In this document: positions 1-6,419 of the stretch, one piece after another
How positions within the stretch are numbered: position 1 is the first letter of the stretch
Layout: every line of letters starts with the position of its first letter
Assembly: GCA_026015225.1 (NCBI GenBank)
Contig: JAOZGV010000041.1
Location: 1-8,433, forward strand
Reading direction: 5' to 3'
Source of the DNA: Candidatus Bathyarchaeota archaeon
GTDB lineage: Archaea; Thermoproteota; Bathyarchaeia; 40CM-2-53-6; RBG-13-38-9
Length of the DNA stretch: 8,433 nt
The notes under the pieces: model-generated
Databases searched by the model: none
Told to the model about the DNA's origin: nothing
Seen by the model: only the letters and a program-made list of their open reading frames with translations
Made by a program: the position numbers and the translations under genes

Positions 1-75
1 GAAACACTCTTCTAATATTTTTTATGTAATTATACTAGTCACTTCTACCCTCTATTATCTGCATTCAAAATTATA

Positions 76-108
76 GATAGATCTTTCTTAATACTATGTT
101 GATAGATC
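76..108. repeat. Short direct repeat downstream of leuB
   Basis: GATAGATC occurs at 76-83 and again at 101-108, 25 bp apart, within the AT-rich tail after the leuB stop. No gene, hairpin with T-run or clear promoter is visible in positions 1-118. The repeat is short and its role, if any, is unknown. Confidence 0.3.
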
Positions 109-118
109 CTTGCAATTT

Positions 119-1195
119 TCAATTACTATTTTTAGATAAATATTCAACTATCAGATCTCCAACTTCCGATGTTGAGTATCCCATCTTTCCTGCAGAAAGA
201 CTCTGTAATTTATCTTTTACGACCATTTTTACCGCTTTTTCAACCTTATATGCAGCCTGTTGTTCTCCTATCTTATCCAATAGCATTGAAAGTGCACATA
301 TTGCGGCCAAAGGATTAATGACATTTTTTCCAGTATATTTCGGTGCGCTACCCCCGATTGGCTCAAACATCGACACTCCATTAGGATTAATATTCCCTCC
401 TGCTGCAATTCCCATTCCTCCTTGGATCATTGCTCCAAGATCAGTAATAATGTCACCGAACATATTGTCAGTCACAATAACATCAAACCACTCTGGACTT
501 TTTACCATCCACATGCAAATAGCATCAACATTGGCATATTCAGCTTCGATATCGGAATATTCTTCAGCCACTTTATAAAAGACTCTCTCCCACAGATCAA
601 AGGCATAAGTTAATACATTCGTTTTTCCACAAAGTGTTACTTTCTTTCGCTTATTTCTCCGTCGAGCATAATCGAACGCGAAACGTATTACTCGTTCCAC
701 TCCTTTGTAACTATTGATACTCTCTTGGATAGCTATTTCGTCCTTGGTCCCTTTTTTCAGAAATCCACCAGCTCCGCAATATAATCCTTCCGTGTTTTCC
801 CTTACCACTATGAAATCAATATCATCTTCAGTTTTATCTTTCAGCGGACAGAATCTAGGATCATAAAGAACTACTGGACGCAGATTCACATACTGATCCA
901 TTTCAAATCGCATTCGTAATAATATCCCTTTTTCTAGAATTCCGGGTTTGATGTTAGGATCTCCGATTGCACCTAAATAGATCGCATCAACTTTTTCCAA
1001 CTCCTGGAAGATCGAATCAGGAAGGATTTCTCCAGTCCGACGATATCTTTCCCCCCCGATATCATATGAAATCGTTTCGTAAGCAAAACCCTGCTGAGCT
1101 GCTACTGTTTTTAACACTTTTAATCCCTCGTTTACTACTTCCGGACCTGTCCCATCACCGCCAATGACTGCTATTTTATAGGTTTTTTTACTCAT
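119..1195 (-). CDS. leuB: 3-isopropylmalate dehydrogenase, actinobacterial-like (LeuB type 2)
   Basis: Oxidative decarboxylase of 3-isopropylmalate in leucine synthesis. It has 358 residues from the ATG at 1195; a TTG three codons earlier is too close to the ribosome binding site. The substrate region YLGAIGDP (73-80) and KGILLRMRFEMDQYVNLRP (89-107) closely follows mycobacterial LeuB. Arg96, Arg106 and Arg132 fit the malate-binding arginines, Tyr139 and Lys191 the catalytic pair, and Asp224, Asp248 and Asp252 the metal site. Leu93 sits where homoisocitrate dehydrogenase of Thermus has Arg85, so isopropylmalate is the likely substrate. The cofactor segment GGSAPKYTGKNVINP (281-295) has Lys286-Tyr287 where NAD-dependent LeuB has Asp-Ile; Lys-Tyr is the NADP pattern of isocitrate dehydrogenase. 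Arginine codons are mostly CGN (10 of 15), unlike the neighbours. Tartrate or isocitrate dehydrogenase activity is a less likely alternative. Confidence 0.9.
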   Translation of the reverse strand: MSKKTYKIAVIGGDGTGPEVVNEGLKVLKTVAAQQGFAYETISYDIGGERYRRTGEILPDSIFQELEKVDAIYLGAIGDPNIKPGILEKGILLRMRFEMDQYVNLRPVVLYDPRFCPLKDKTEDDIDFIVVRENTEGLYCGAGGFLKKGTKDEIAIQESINSYKGVERVIRFAFDYARRRNKRKKVTLCGKTNVLTYAFDLWERVFYKVAEEYSDIEAEYANVDAICMWMVKSPEWFDVIVTDNMFGDIITDLGAMIQGGMGIAAGGNINPNGVSMFEPIGGSAPKYTGKNVINPLAAICALSMLLDKIGEQQAAYKVEKAVKMVVKDKLQSLSAGKMGYSTSEVGDLIVEYLSKNSN

Positions 1196-1200
1196 TATTT

Positions 1201-1689
1201 TCAATCTCCTTTTTTGAGGTATTCGATCAGCCCACCTTTCTGAAGAATGGACATTAAAAATTCTGGGATAGGATTAGTTTTAAAACTCTTATCTTGGGTC
1301 TCATTTCTAATTATTCCTTTTTCAAGGTCTATAGAAATAGAGTCCCCCTCCTCAATGTTTTTTGATATGTTCTCGCACTCTATCGCTGGCAGTCCAATAT
1401 TAATGCAGTTTCTGAAAAAGATACGAGCAAAATATTCAGCTAATACGCATTTTACTCCTGAATATTTCAGCGCTATTGGAGCCTGTTCTCTACTTGAACC
1501 ACATCCAAAATTTTTCCCACCTATTAAAACAGCACCATCGCTCACTTTGTCTGGAAAATCAGGATCTATTCCTGCCATTGCATGTTTAGCCAGCTCTTTA
1601 GGATCGATAAGTTCTAAGTATTTTCCAGGCAGAATCACATCTGTGTTGATATTATTTCCAAATTTAATCGCTTTTCCTTTTATAATCAA
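1201..1689 (-). CDS. leuD: 3-isopropylmalate dehydratase small subunit (swivel domain)
   Basis: Swivelling substrate-recognition subunit that pairs with LeuC. It has 162 residues, the length of the short archaeal/bacterial LeuD2 type. Landmarks are KFGNNINTDVILPGKYLEL (9-27), GGKNFGCGSSREQAP (57-71) and FARIFFRNCINIGLPAIEC (87-105). The start is a TTG at 1687-1689: it gives the expected family beginning M-IIKGKAIKFG, an in-frame stop lies just upstream, and AAAGGAT precedes it. The loop after the first helix, Tyr24-Leu25-Glu26-Leu27, is the segment said to separate isopropylmalate isomerase from homoaconitase in methanogens; Glu26 matches neither the hydrophobic nor the Arg form, so specificity is not decided by it. 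Five nt separate its stop from the leuB ATG, and its last codons contain the leuB ribosome binding site. Confidence 0.92.
   Translation of the reverse strand: MIIKGKAIKFGNNINTDVILPGKYLELIDPKELAKHAMAGIDPDFPDKVSDGAVLIGGKNFGCGSSREQAPIALKYSGVKCVLAEYFARIFFRNCINIGLPAIECENISKNIEEGDSISIDLEKGIIRNETQDKSFKTNPIPEFLMSILQKGGLIEYLKKGD
1205..1212 (-). promoter_or_regulatory. Ribosome binding site deciding the leuB start
   Basis: AAAGGAGA on the minus strand, inside the last leuD codons, has its GGAG 10 nt before the ATG at 1193-1195. A TTG at 1202-1204, overlapping the leuD stop, is also in frame, but only 1-2 nt separate it from this site, so the ATG is the likely start. Confidence 0.7.
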
Positions 1690-1700
1690 TCTAGTTCAAC

Positions 1701-1707
1701 ATCCTTT
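1701..1707 (-). promoter_or_regulatory. Ribosome binding site supporting the TTG start of leuD
   Basis: AAAGGAT on the minus strand overlaps the leuC stop region and lies 11 nt before the TTG at 1687-1689. A TGA lies in frame three codons upstream of that TTG, so no ATG alternative exists upstream. Confidence 0.5.
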
Positions 1708-2956
1708 ATTGTAAAGTTGGATCTATTATCTTTCCTGCCAGAGCAGAAGCTGCCGCAGTTGCGGGTGAAGCTAGATATACTTCGGATTTAGGACTTCCCA
1801 TTCTGCCAATAAAATTTCTATTTGAAGTTGCTAAACAAACTTCTCCTGATGCAAGCAAACCTAGATGGCCCCCCAAGCAAGGTCCACATGTAGCATTTGT
1901 AACTACTCCTCCACAATTGACAAATATTTCTAACAGACCCTCTTTCATAGCTCTTGTATAGATGTCCTGAGATGCAGGTGTAACTATCATTCTAACACCT
2001 GGCTTAATCTTTTTACCTTTTAAAATCTTAGCAGCAAGTCTTAAATCCTCCATTCGACCGTTAGTGCAAGATCCTATAAAAACTTGATTAACTTCAGTTT
2101 CTATATCAGAAGCAGGTTTGACATTATCTACCGAACTCGGGCAAGCTACTTGAGGTACGATATAACTTGCATCTACATTAACTATTTTTTCGAAAACTGC
2201 ATCAGTATCGCTTTTTACAAGTGTAAAAGGTCTATCAGTTCTTTCCTTTACATATTCATTAGTTTTATTATCTGCAGGAACAATGCCTGTTTTCGCGCCA
2301 GCTTCGACTGCCATATTACAAATTGTTAATCTTCCGTCAATACTCATTTCATCAATAGCTTCTCCAACGAATTCCATTCCCATATATGTAGCGCCCCCTT
2401 CACCAATTTCCCCTATTACATACAATATCAAATCTTTTGGAGTTACCAGATTTCTGAATTTCCCAGATACCTCAATTTTAATCTCTTTTGGAACCTTGAA
2501 CCACATTTTACCTGTGGCAAGTACGGCTGCCATTTCAGTCGATCCTATCCCCGTTGCAAAAGCACCCAAAGCTCCGTAAGTACAAGTATGAGAATCGGCT
2601 CCTACTATCAATTCTCCTGGTCTTGCATGACCTCTTTCATGAAAAACTTGGTGGCATATTCCTCCATGACCTATATCGTAAAAATTTTTGATATTCTGTT
2701 CTTCTACAAACTCTCGAATAGTCTTATGTAAAGAGGCAGCTCTAATAGTATTTGCCGGCACTAAATGATCGAAGATAGTTACTATCCTCTCAGGGTCCCA
2801 GATCTTTTTTACTCCAATCTTTCTAAAAGAATCTATAGTTAGAGGGCCTGTTAGGTCATGCATCATGGCCATGTCTATGTTAGCTTCTACTATTTCATTT
2901 GGTTCTACAATCTTTTTTCCCGAAGCTCTTGCCAATATTTTCTCAAAAATGTTCAT
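1706..2956 (-). CDS. leuC: 3-isopropylmalate dehydratase large subunit (aconitase superfamily)
   Basis: Fe-S hydro-lyase subunit that, with LeuD, isomerises 2-isopropylmalate to 3-isopropylmalate. At 416 residues it matches the shorter two-subunit archaeal/bacterial type (also used by homoaconitases) rather than the roughly 465-residue E. coli type. The 4Fe-4S cysteines are Cys297 (IGSCTNGR), Cys357 and Cys360 (TCGPCLGGH). Other aconitase-family landmarks are DHLVPA (63-68), GADSHTCTYGALGAFATGIGS (119-139) and SNRNFIGRMG (378-387). The ATG at 2954-2956 gives the usual MNIFEKILAR beginning. The leuD start lies 16 nt after its stop. Large subunits of isopropylmalate isomerase and homoaconitase are hard to separate by motif, so a dual role in leucine and lysine synthesis cannot be excluded; the leuD-leuB context favours leucine. 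Confidence 0.92.
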   Translation of the reverse strand: MNIFEKILARASGKKIVEPNEIVEANIDMAMMHDLTGPLTIDSFRKIGVKKIWDPERIVTIFDHLVPANTIRAASLHKTIREFVEEQNIKNFYDIGHGGICHQVFHERGHARPGELIVGADSHTCTYGALGAFATGIGSTEMAAVLATGKMWFKVPKEIKIEVSGKFRNLVTPKDLILYVIGEIGEGGATYMGMEFVGEAIDEMSIDGRLTICNMAVEAGAKTGIVPADNKTNEYVKERTDRPFTLVKSDTDAVFEKIVNVDASYIVPQVACPSSVDNVKPASDIETEVNQVFIGSCTNGRMEDLRLAAKILKGKKIKPGVRMIVTPASQDIYTRAMKEGLLEIFVNCGGVVTNATCGPCLGGHLGLLASGEVCLATSNRNFIGRMGSPKSEVYLASPATAAASALAGKIIDPTLQ

Positions 2957-3009
2957 TTTAAATTATACCTTAAAGTGATGTCTTTTTAGCGTGTGCTTTT
3001 CGTTTATTT

Positions 3010-3019
3010 TTTTTAATAT
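3010..3019 (-). promoter_or_regulatory. Weak TATA-like box candidate for leuCDB
   Basis: The minus strand reads ATATTAAAAA about 55-60 nt upstream of the leuC ATG. A start about 25 nt downstream would leave a leader of roughly 30 nt containing AAGGT (2967-2971), a modest ribosome binding site 10 nt before the ATG. The region is so AT-rich that the exact box is uncertain. Confidence 0.28.
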
Positions 3020-3023
3020 CTCT

Positions 3024-3052
3024 ACTAAATACATAAAAAAACATAATTTAGT
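3024..3052. repeat. Second AT-rich inverted repeat upstream of leuC
   Basis: ACTAAAT at 3024-3030 and ATTTAGT at 3046-3052 are perfect inverted 7-bp arms, again with a 15-nt spacer, just upstream of the proposed leuC promoter. The geometry equals that of the repeat at 3112-3140 but the sequence differs. It is a possible operator, or chance in AT-rich DNA. Confidence 0.3.
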
Positions 3053-3111
3053 GTATCCGTAAATTTATTAGCAAATTAAATAAAACGTATGAGGTCGTAT
3101 TCAATCTTTGA

Positions 3112-3140
3112 TTTCTATTAAATTAAAATATTGATAGAAA
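3112..3140. repeat. AT-rich inverted repeat in the ilvC-leuC gap
   Basis: TTTCTAT at 3112-3118 and ATAGAAA at 3134-3140 are perfect inverted arms with a 15-nt spacer. They overlap the oligo-T tract after ilvC. In such AT-rich DNA the match could be chance. Confidence 0.3.
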
Positions 3141-3148
3141 AAATCTGG
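3133..3148 (-). terminator. Oligo-T terminator candidate after ilvC
   Basis: The minus strand reads CCAGATTTTTTCTATC, with six T residues starting 17 nt past the ilvC stop codon. Archaeal RNA polymerase often terminates at such T-rich tracts without a strong hairpin. A second run of seven T occurs at 3035-3041. Termination may be partial, leaving read-through into leuCDB. Confidence 0.35.
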
Positions 3149-3159
3149 TGATTTATGAT

Positions 3160-4149
3160 CTATTTTTGCATGCCAGACATTTTTCTGATCTTCTCACCCA
3201 TTTTTTCTACAGGATGTTCTTCTAACTCTTTGAATAAATTATCCAATCGTTTCATACTCTCTTCAGGATTTCCGCTCCATTCCTTAGCAAATTCGCCACT
3301 CTGAACATATTTTACTATCTTCCTCATGTTATCCTTGACATGTTCATCAATGACTCTCGGTCCGACTGCTAAACCACCGTATTGAGCTGTATGAGATATT
3401 CCCCTCATCATTTTTGTAATTCCACCTTCATATAGTAAATCAACCATAAGCTTCAATTCATTAGCAACTTCAAAGTATGCTAACTCTGGTTGATATCCCG
3501 CTTCTGCGAGCACTTCATATCCTTTCTTAATTAGCTCAGAAACTCCTCCTGCTAATACGATTTGTTCCCCAATCAGATCGGTTTCTGCCTCTTCTTTAAA
3601 TGTAGTCTCAATTACTCCAGCTTTTGTTGATCCCAATGCTTTACACATTGCAAGTATTGTTTCTTTGGCCTTTCCAGTATAATTTTGTCCAACGGCAAAT
3701 AGCGATGGAACTCCAAAACCTTCTAAATATACTTCTCTAACTCTCTGACCTGGGCTTTTAGGTGCAACCATGATGATATCCACGTTTGATGGGGGTATTA
3801 TCTGCTTGAAATGAATATTATATCCGTGAGCAAAGCTCAATGCATCCCCCTCTTCTAAATAGGGTTCTATAAATTTTTTATATATAGTAGGTTGTTCTAA
3901 ATCTGGAATAAGTATATGAATTATATCAGCCTTCTTAGCAGCTTCTGCAACACTAAGTGGAGAGAATCCTTCTTCTTTTGCAAGTTGCCAAGATTCTCCC
4001 TCAGGTCTTAATCCAACAACTACATTAAGACCCGAATCTCTATAGCATAGCGATTGAGCCCTACCTTGGTTTCCATACCCAATTACAGCTATGGTTCTAT
4101 CCTTCAAATTTATGAGATCTGCATCATTATCATAATATATTCTTGCCAT
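3160..4149 (-). CDS. ilvC: Ketol-acid reductoisomerase, class I
   Basis: Converts acetolactate or acetohydroxybutyrate to the dihydroxy acids by Mg-dependent alkyl migration and NAD(P)H reduction. The 329 residues match the short class I form. The N-terminal Rossmann domain has IGYGNQGRAQ (23-32). The C-terminal knotted helical domain carries the metal and substrate residues of the family: Asp191 and Glu195 in TDLIGEQ, Glu227 and Glu231 in AYFEVANELK, and Ser252 in GISHTAQYG. His108 (AHGYNIHF) and Lys131 (APKSPGQR) are also present. The cofactor loop after strand beta2 reads LRPEGESW (47-54); common NADPH enzymes have a Ser-x-Ser pattern there, and here only Ser53 remains among Glu50, Gly51 and Glu52. 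The start MARIYYDNDAD fits archaeal and bacterial relatives. An oligo-T tract follows the stop, so the ilv unit may end here. Confidence 0.96.
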   Translation of the reverse strand: MARIYYDNDADLINLKDRTIAVIGYGNQGRAQSLCYRDSGLNVVVGLRPEGESWQLAKEEGFSPLSVAEAAKKADIIHILIPDLEQPTIYKKFIEPYLEEGDALSFAHGYNIHFKQIIPPSNVDIIMVAPKSPGQRVREVYLEGFGVPSLFAVGQNYTGKAKETILAMCKALGSTKAGVIETTFKEEAETDLIGEQIVLAGGVSELIKKGYEVLAEAGYQPELAYFEVANELKLMVDLLYEGGITKMMRGISHTAQYGGLAVGPRVIDEHVKDNMRKIVKYVQSGEFAKEWSGNPEESMKRLDNLFKELEEHPVEKMGEKIRKMSGMQK

Positions 4150-4162
4150 TTTTATTACTCAT

Positions 4163-4168
4163 CCTCCT
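4163..4168 (-). promoter_or_regulatory. Ribosome binding site of ilvC overlapping the ilvN stop
   Basis: AGGAGG on the minus strand begins within the ilvN TAG stop codon (4167-4169). It lies 13 nt before the ilvC ATG at 4147-4149, slightly longer than the usual spacing. An out-of-frame ATG sits directly after it but opens no useful frame. Confidence 0.55.
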
Positions 4169-4673
4169 AATCATTTAATTTAACAGAGCCTGGCCCTCTC
4201 AAAAGAGCAGTCTCTCCGGTTCTTGAAACTTCAAGAATCTCGAATTTCTTAGTCAACTCTAGAAATGCGTCGATTTTGCTTCTATTTCCAACTAATTCTA
4301 CAATTATTGACTCTGGAGAGAGATCTACTGTTCTTCCTCTGAAAGCCTCAACGTAATTGAATACATCTGAACGAATTCTGGAATTTGCTGTTCTAATCTT
4401 TATCAAAGCTAACTCTCTAATCACTGCGTCTTCAGGATTAAGAATAGTTGCCTTAAGCACATCGACAAGTTTTTCAAGTTGTCCAATAAGTCTTTGAGCG
4501 TCCCGTTCTTCTCCTTTTACTGCTATAGTCATCCTAGCAAGATCCTTTCTTTCTGCTGCTCCAATTGCTATACTCTCTATATTAAAATTTCTTCGCCAGA
4601 ACATGCTAGACACTTTTGAAAGTACACCAGGCTTGTGTTCAACTAATGTAGTAATAATAAAAGTTTTTTTCAC
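4167..4673 (-). CDS. ilvN: Acetolactate synthase small regulatory subunit
   Basis: Regulatory partner of IlvB: it activates the catalytic subunit and carries the valine feedback site. The 168 residues comprise an ACT domain (about 4-78) with LVEHKPGVLSKVSSMFWRR and NIESIAIG (31-38), and a second ferredoxin-like domain (about 84-160) with the typical ALIKI and VELVG strands, full family length. The start is GTG at 4671-4673, the earliest possible in frame because a TAA lies two codons upstream. GAGTGAT, overlapping the ilvB stop, can serve as ribosome binding site. Against E. coli IlvH, Gly14 and Asn29 of the valine site are kept (Gly16, Asn31), but Asn11 is His13; many bacterial IlvN proteins also vary there (Asp in Mycobacterium). 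The ilvN stop overlaps the ilvC ribosome binding site, so the two are probably translated together. Confidence 0.95.
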   Translation of the reverse strand: MKKTFIITTLVEHKPGVLSKVSSMFWRRNFNIESIAIGAAERKDLARMTIAVKGEERDAQRLIGQLEKLVDVLKATILNPEDAVIRELALIKIRTANSRIRSDVFNYVEAFRGRTVDLSPESIIVELVGNRSKIDAFLELTKKFEILEVSRTGETALLRGPGSVKLND

Positions 4674-4679
4674 TTTTTA

Positions 4680-6353
4680 TCACTCGATAATTTCTTTTAG
4701 TGAACGTCCTGCGGGAACCATAGGAAAGACATTCTCTTCAGGATCTATAGGGACGTCTATTACGGTTGTAACATCTTCTTTTAAAGCTTTATTAATAGTA
4801 TCCGTAAATTCATCTAATGAATTTATACGTTTTCCTTTAGCACCATAGGATTCTGAAAGCTTTACAAAATCTGGATTATCTCCAAGATTTACTGCAGAAT
4901 ATCTTCTATTATAGAATAATCTTTGCCATTGAGCAACCATTCCAAGAACTGAATTGTTCAGAATAACGACTATTACAGGAATATTCTCGTCTATAGACGT
5001 AGCAAGTGAGTTCTCAGTCATTCTAAAACTCCCATCGCCAGCTATATCCACGACTGGCACATCAGGTTTAGCAACTTTTGCTCCAATAGCGGCTGGAAAA
5101 CCGAATCCCATGCATCCAAAACCCCCAGAAGATATGAAAGTTCTAGGTTTGATTGCCTTGAAATTTAGGGCAGCCCACATTTGATTCTGACCAACTTCAG
5201 TTGTTACAATTGCTTCTAAAGGCAGAGCTTCTCTAAGTAATTTTAATAATTTCGGTGGAGAGATCCCTTTTGAATCATTTATTTCATTTCTGAATCTATC
5301 TTTAAGTTCTTTTATTCTTTTTTGCCATTTTGATTCTTTCTTTTTCATTTTTTGCTTTAATATTTCGATAAGCGCGTCTATTGCTTTATCCGCAGAACTA
5401 ACAATGTCTAAATCAACATCCCTCTTTTTTCCCATCTCAGCGGGATCTATGTCTATATGAATTACTTTAGCATCCGGAGAAAATTCCTCAAGTTTTCCAG
5501 TTGTTCGATCAGAGAATCTGCACCCAACAGCCAATAAGACATCGGCTTTCATTATAAAATAATTTGCTTCTTTTGTACCATGCATTCCCACCATTCCAAG
5601 GGATAAGGGGTGATCTTCAGGAAAACATCCTTTACCCATGAGTGTCGTTCCGACTGGGGCCATTAACAATTCTGCCAGTTCTTTCAATTCTCTGAAGGCA
5701 TTAGAATTTGTTATGCCTCCTCCGGCCAAAATGAATGGCTTATCAGCTTTGAATATGAGCTCCGCTGCTTTTTTTATCTTCAGGGGATCAGGCTTTGGTG
5801 ATGCTTTATAACCTCTTATTATGAATTTTTCAGCGAAATCGACTTTCTTTATTTCTGATTGCACATCACGGGGTATGTCAATAAGTACTGGTGTGCGTCT
5901 TCCTGTTGAGGCTAAATAAAATGCTGCATTGACGATTTTTGGTATTTCTTCAACAGATCTGGGTTGAAAATTATACTTAGTGATAGGGGTGGTTATGCCA
6001 ATTATGTCTGCTTCTTGAAATGCGTCAGATGCTATCTGAGATGTGGGTACTTGACCAGTTATAGCAACTACCGGAGAGGAATCTAAATATGCTGTAGCTA
6101 TTCCCGTAACCAAGTTAGTCGCACCAGGACCAGAAGTTGCCATACAAACTCCAGCTTTATTACTAGCCCTTGCATATCCATCCGCCATATGAGCGGCTGA
6201 TTGTTCGTGCCTTGCAAGAACATGTCTTATTTTTGAATCTAGGAGCGCATCATAGATTGGCATTATCTGCCCTCCTGGAATACCGAAAATTACTTCCACT
6301 TTTTCCTTTTCTAATGCTTTTATCAAAGCTTGTGCCCCAGACATTCTGGACAT
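4680..6353 (-). CDS. ilvB: Acetolactate synthase (AHAS) large catalytic subunit
   Basis: ThDP-dependent enzyme joining two pyruvates to acetolactate (valine, leucine) or pyruvate with 2-oxobutyrate to acetohydroxybutyrate (isoleucine). At 557 residues it has full family length. The N-terminal PYR domain has FGIPGG (23-28) and the catalytic Glu50 in RHEQSAAHMADGYAR; the sequence SGPGATN follows (74-80). The central domain, about 190-330, is the FAD-binding type. The C-terminal PP domain has the ThDP/Mg motif from GDGS (439-442) to ILNN (464-467). Trp476 in GMVAQWQ is typical of anabolic AHAS rather than other ThDP enzymes. A lysine-rich linker (about 334-360) joins the middle and last domains. 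It leads an ilvB-ilvN-ilvC unit, with ilvN starting 6 nt after its stop. Other ThDP enzymes such as oxalyl-CoA decarboxylase are excluded by Trp476 and the context. Confidence 0.96.
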   Translation of the reverse strand: MSRMSGAQALIKALEKEKVEVIFGIPGGQIMPIYDALLDSKIRHVLARHEQSAAHMADGYARASNKAGVCMATSGPGATNLVTGIATAYLDSSPVVAITGQVPTSQIASDAFQEADIIGITTPITKYNFQPRSVEEIPKIVNAAFYLASTGRRTPVLIDIPRDVQSEIKKVDFAEKFIIRGYKASPKPDPLKIKKAAELIFKADKPFILAGGGITNSNAFRELKELAELLMAPVGTTLMGKGCFPEDHPLSLGMVGMHGTKEANYFIMKADVLLAVGCRFSDRTTGKLEEFSPDAKVIHIDIDPAEMGKKRDVDLDIVSSADKAIDALIEILKQKMKKKESKWQKRIKELKDRFRNEINDSKGISPPKLLKLLREALPLEAIVTTEVGQNQMWAALNFKAIKPRTFISSGGFGCMGFGFPAAIGAKVAKPDVPVVDIAGDGSFRMTENSLATSIDENIPVIVVILNNSVLGMVAQWQRLFYNRRYSAVNLGDNPDFVKLSESYGAKGKRINSLDEFTDTINKALKEDVTTVIDVPIDPEENVFPMVPAGRSLKEIIE

Positions 6354-6362
6354 AATTTAGAC

Positions 6363-6369
6363 TCACCTC
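6363..6369 (-). promoter_or_regulatory. Strong ribosome binding site of ilvB
   Basis: The minus strand reads GAGGTGA 9 nt before the ATG at 6351-6353, a full match to the usual anti-Shine-Dalgarno sequence. It selects this ATG over the in-frame ATG three codons later at 6342-6344, which would be 18 nt away. Confidence 0.7.
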
Positions 6370-6387
6370 TAAACTAATTTACGAACC

Positions 6388-6419
6388 CAACAAACTACTT
6401 TGATTTAAATTGCTTGTTG
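6388..6419. repeat. Short inverted repeat flanking the ilvB TATA-like box
   Basis: CAACAA at 6388-6393 and TTGTTG at 6414-6419 are inverted copies with a 20-nt spacer that contains the TATA-like box at 6403-6410. A repressor bound to both arms would block the TATA box, as Lrp-family regulators can do in archaea. Arms of 6 bp are short enough to arise by chance. Confidence 0.3.
6403..6410 (-). promoter_or_regulatory. Probable archaeal TATA box of the ilvBNC operon
   Basis: ATTTAAAT lies about 50 nt upstream of the ilvB ATG on the minus strand, preceded by AACAAGCA, which could serve as a BRE. A start of transcription about 25 nt downstream, near 6380, would leave a short leader of about 27 nt holding the ilvB ribosome binding site. 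The spacing fits an archaeal promoter; no experimental start is available. Confidence 0.45.

Noticed and set aside
1..118. Start of another gene or a tRNA beyond leuB
   Set aside because: No tRNA-like stems, no open frame with a ribosome binding site and no domain are visible; only AT-rich sequence with a short direct repeat.
96..578. Open plus-strand frame of 160 codons
   Set aside because: It lies opposite leuB, which has clear family motifs over its full length. The translation shows no recognisable domain and is rich in residues expected from antisense reading.
119..1195. leuB as homoisocitrate dehydrogenase (LysB) of the lysine route
   Set aside because: The residue equivalent to Arg85 of Thermus homoisocitrate dehydrogenase is Leu93, and the whole segment follows mycobacterial LeuB, so isopropylmalate is more likely.
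1247..1714. Open plus-strand frame of 155 codons opposite leuD
   Set aside because: leuD is a convincing full-length family member on the minus strand. The plus-strand frame has no domain of its own and is an antisense shadow.
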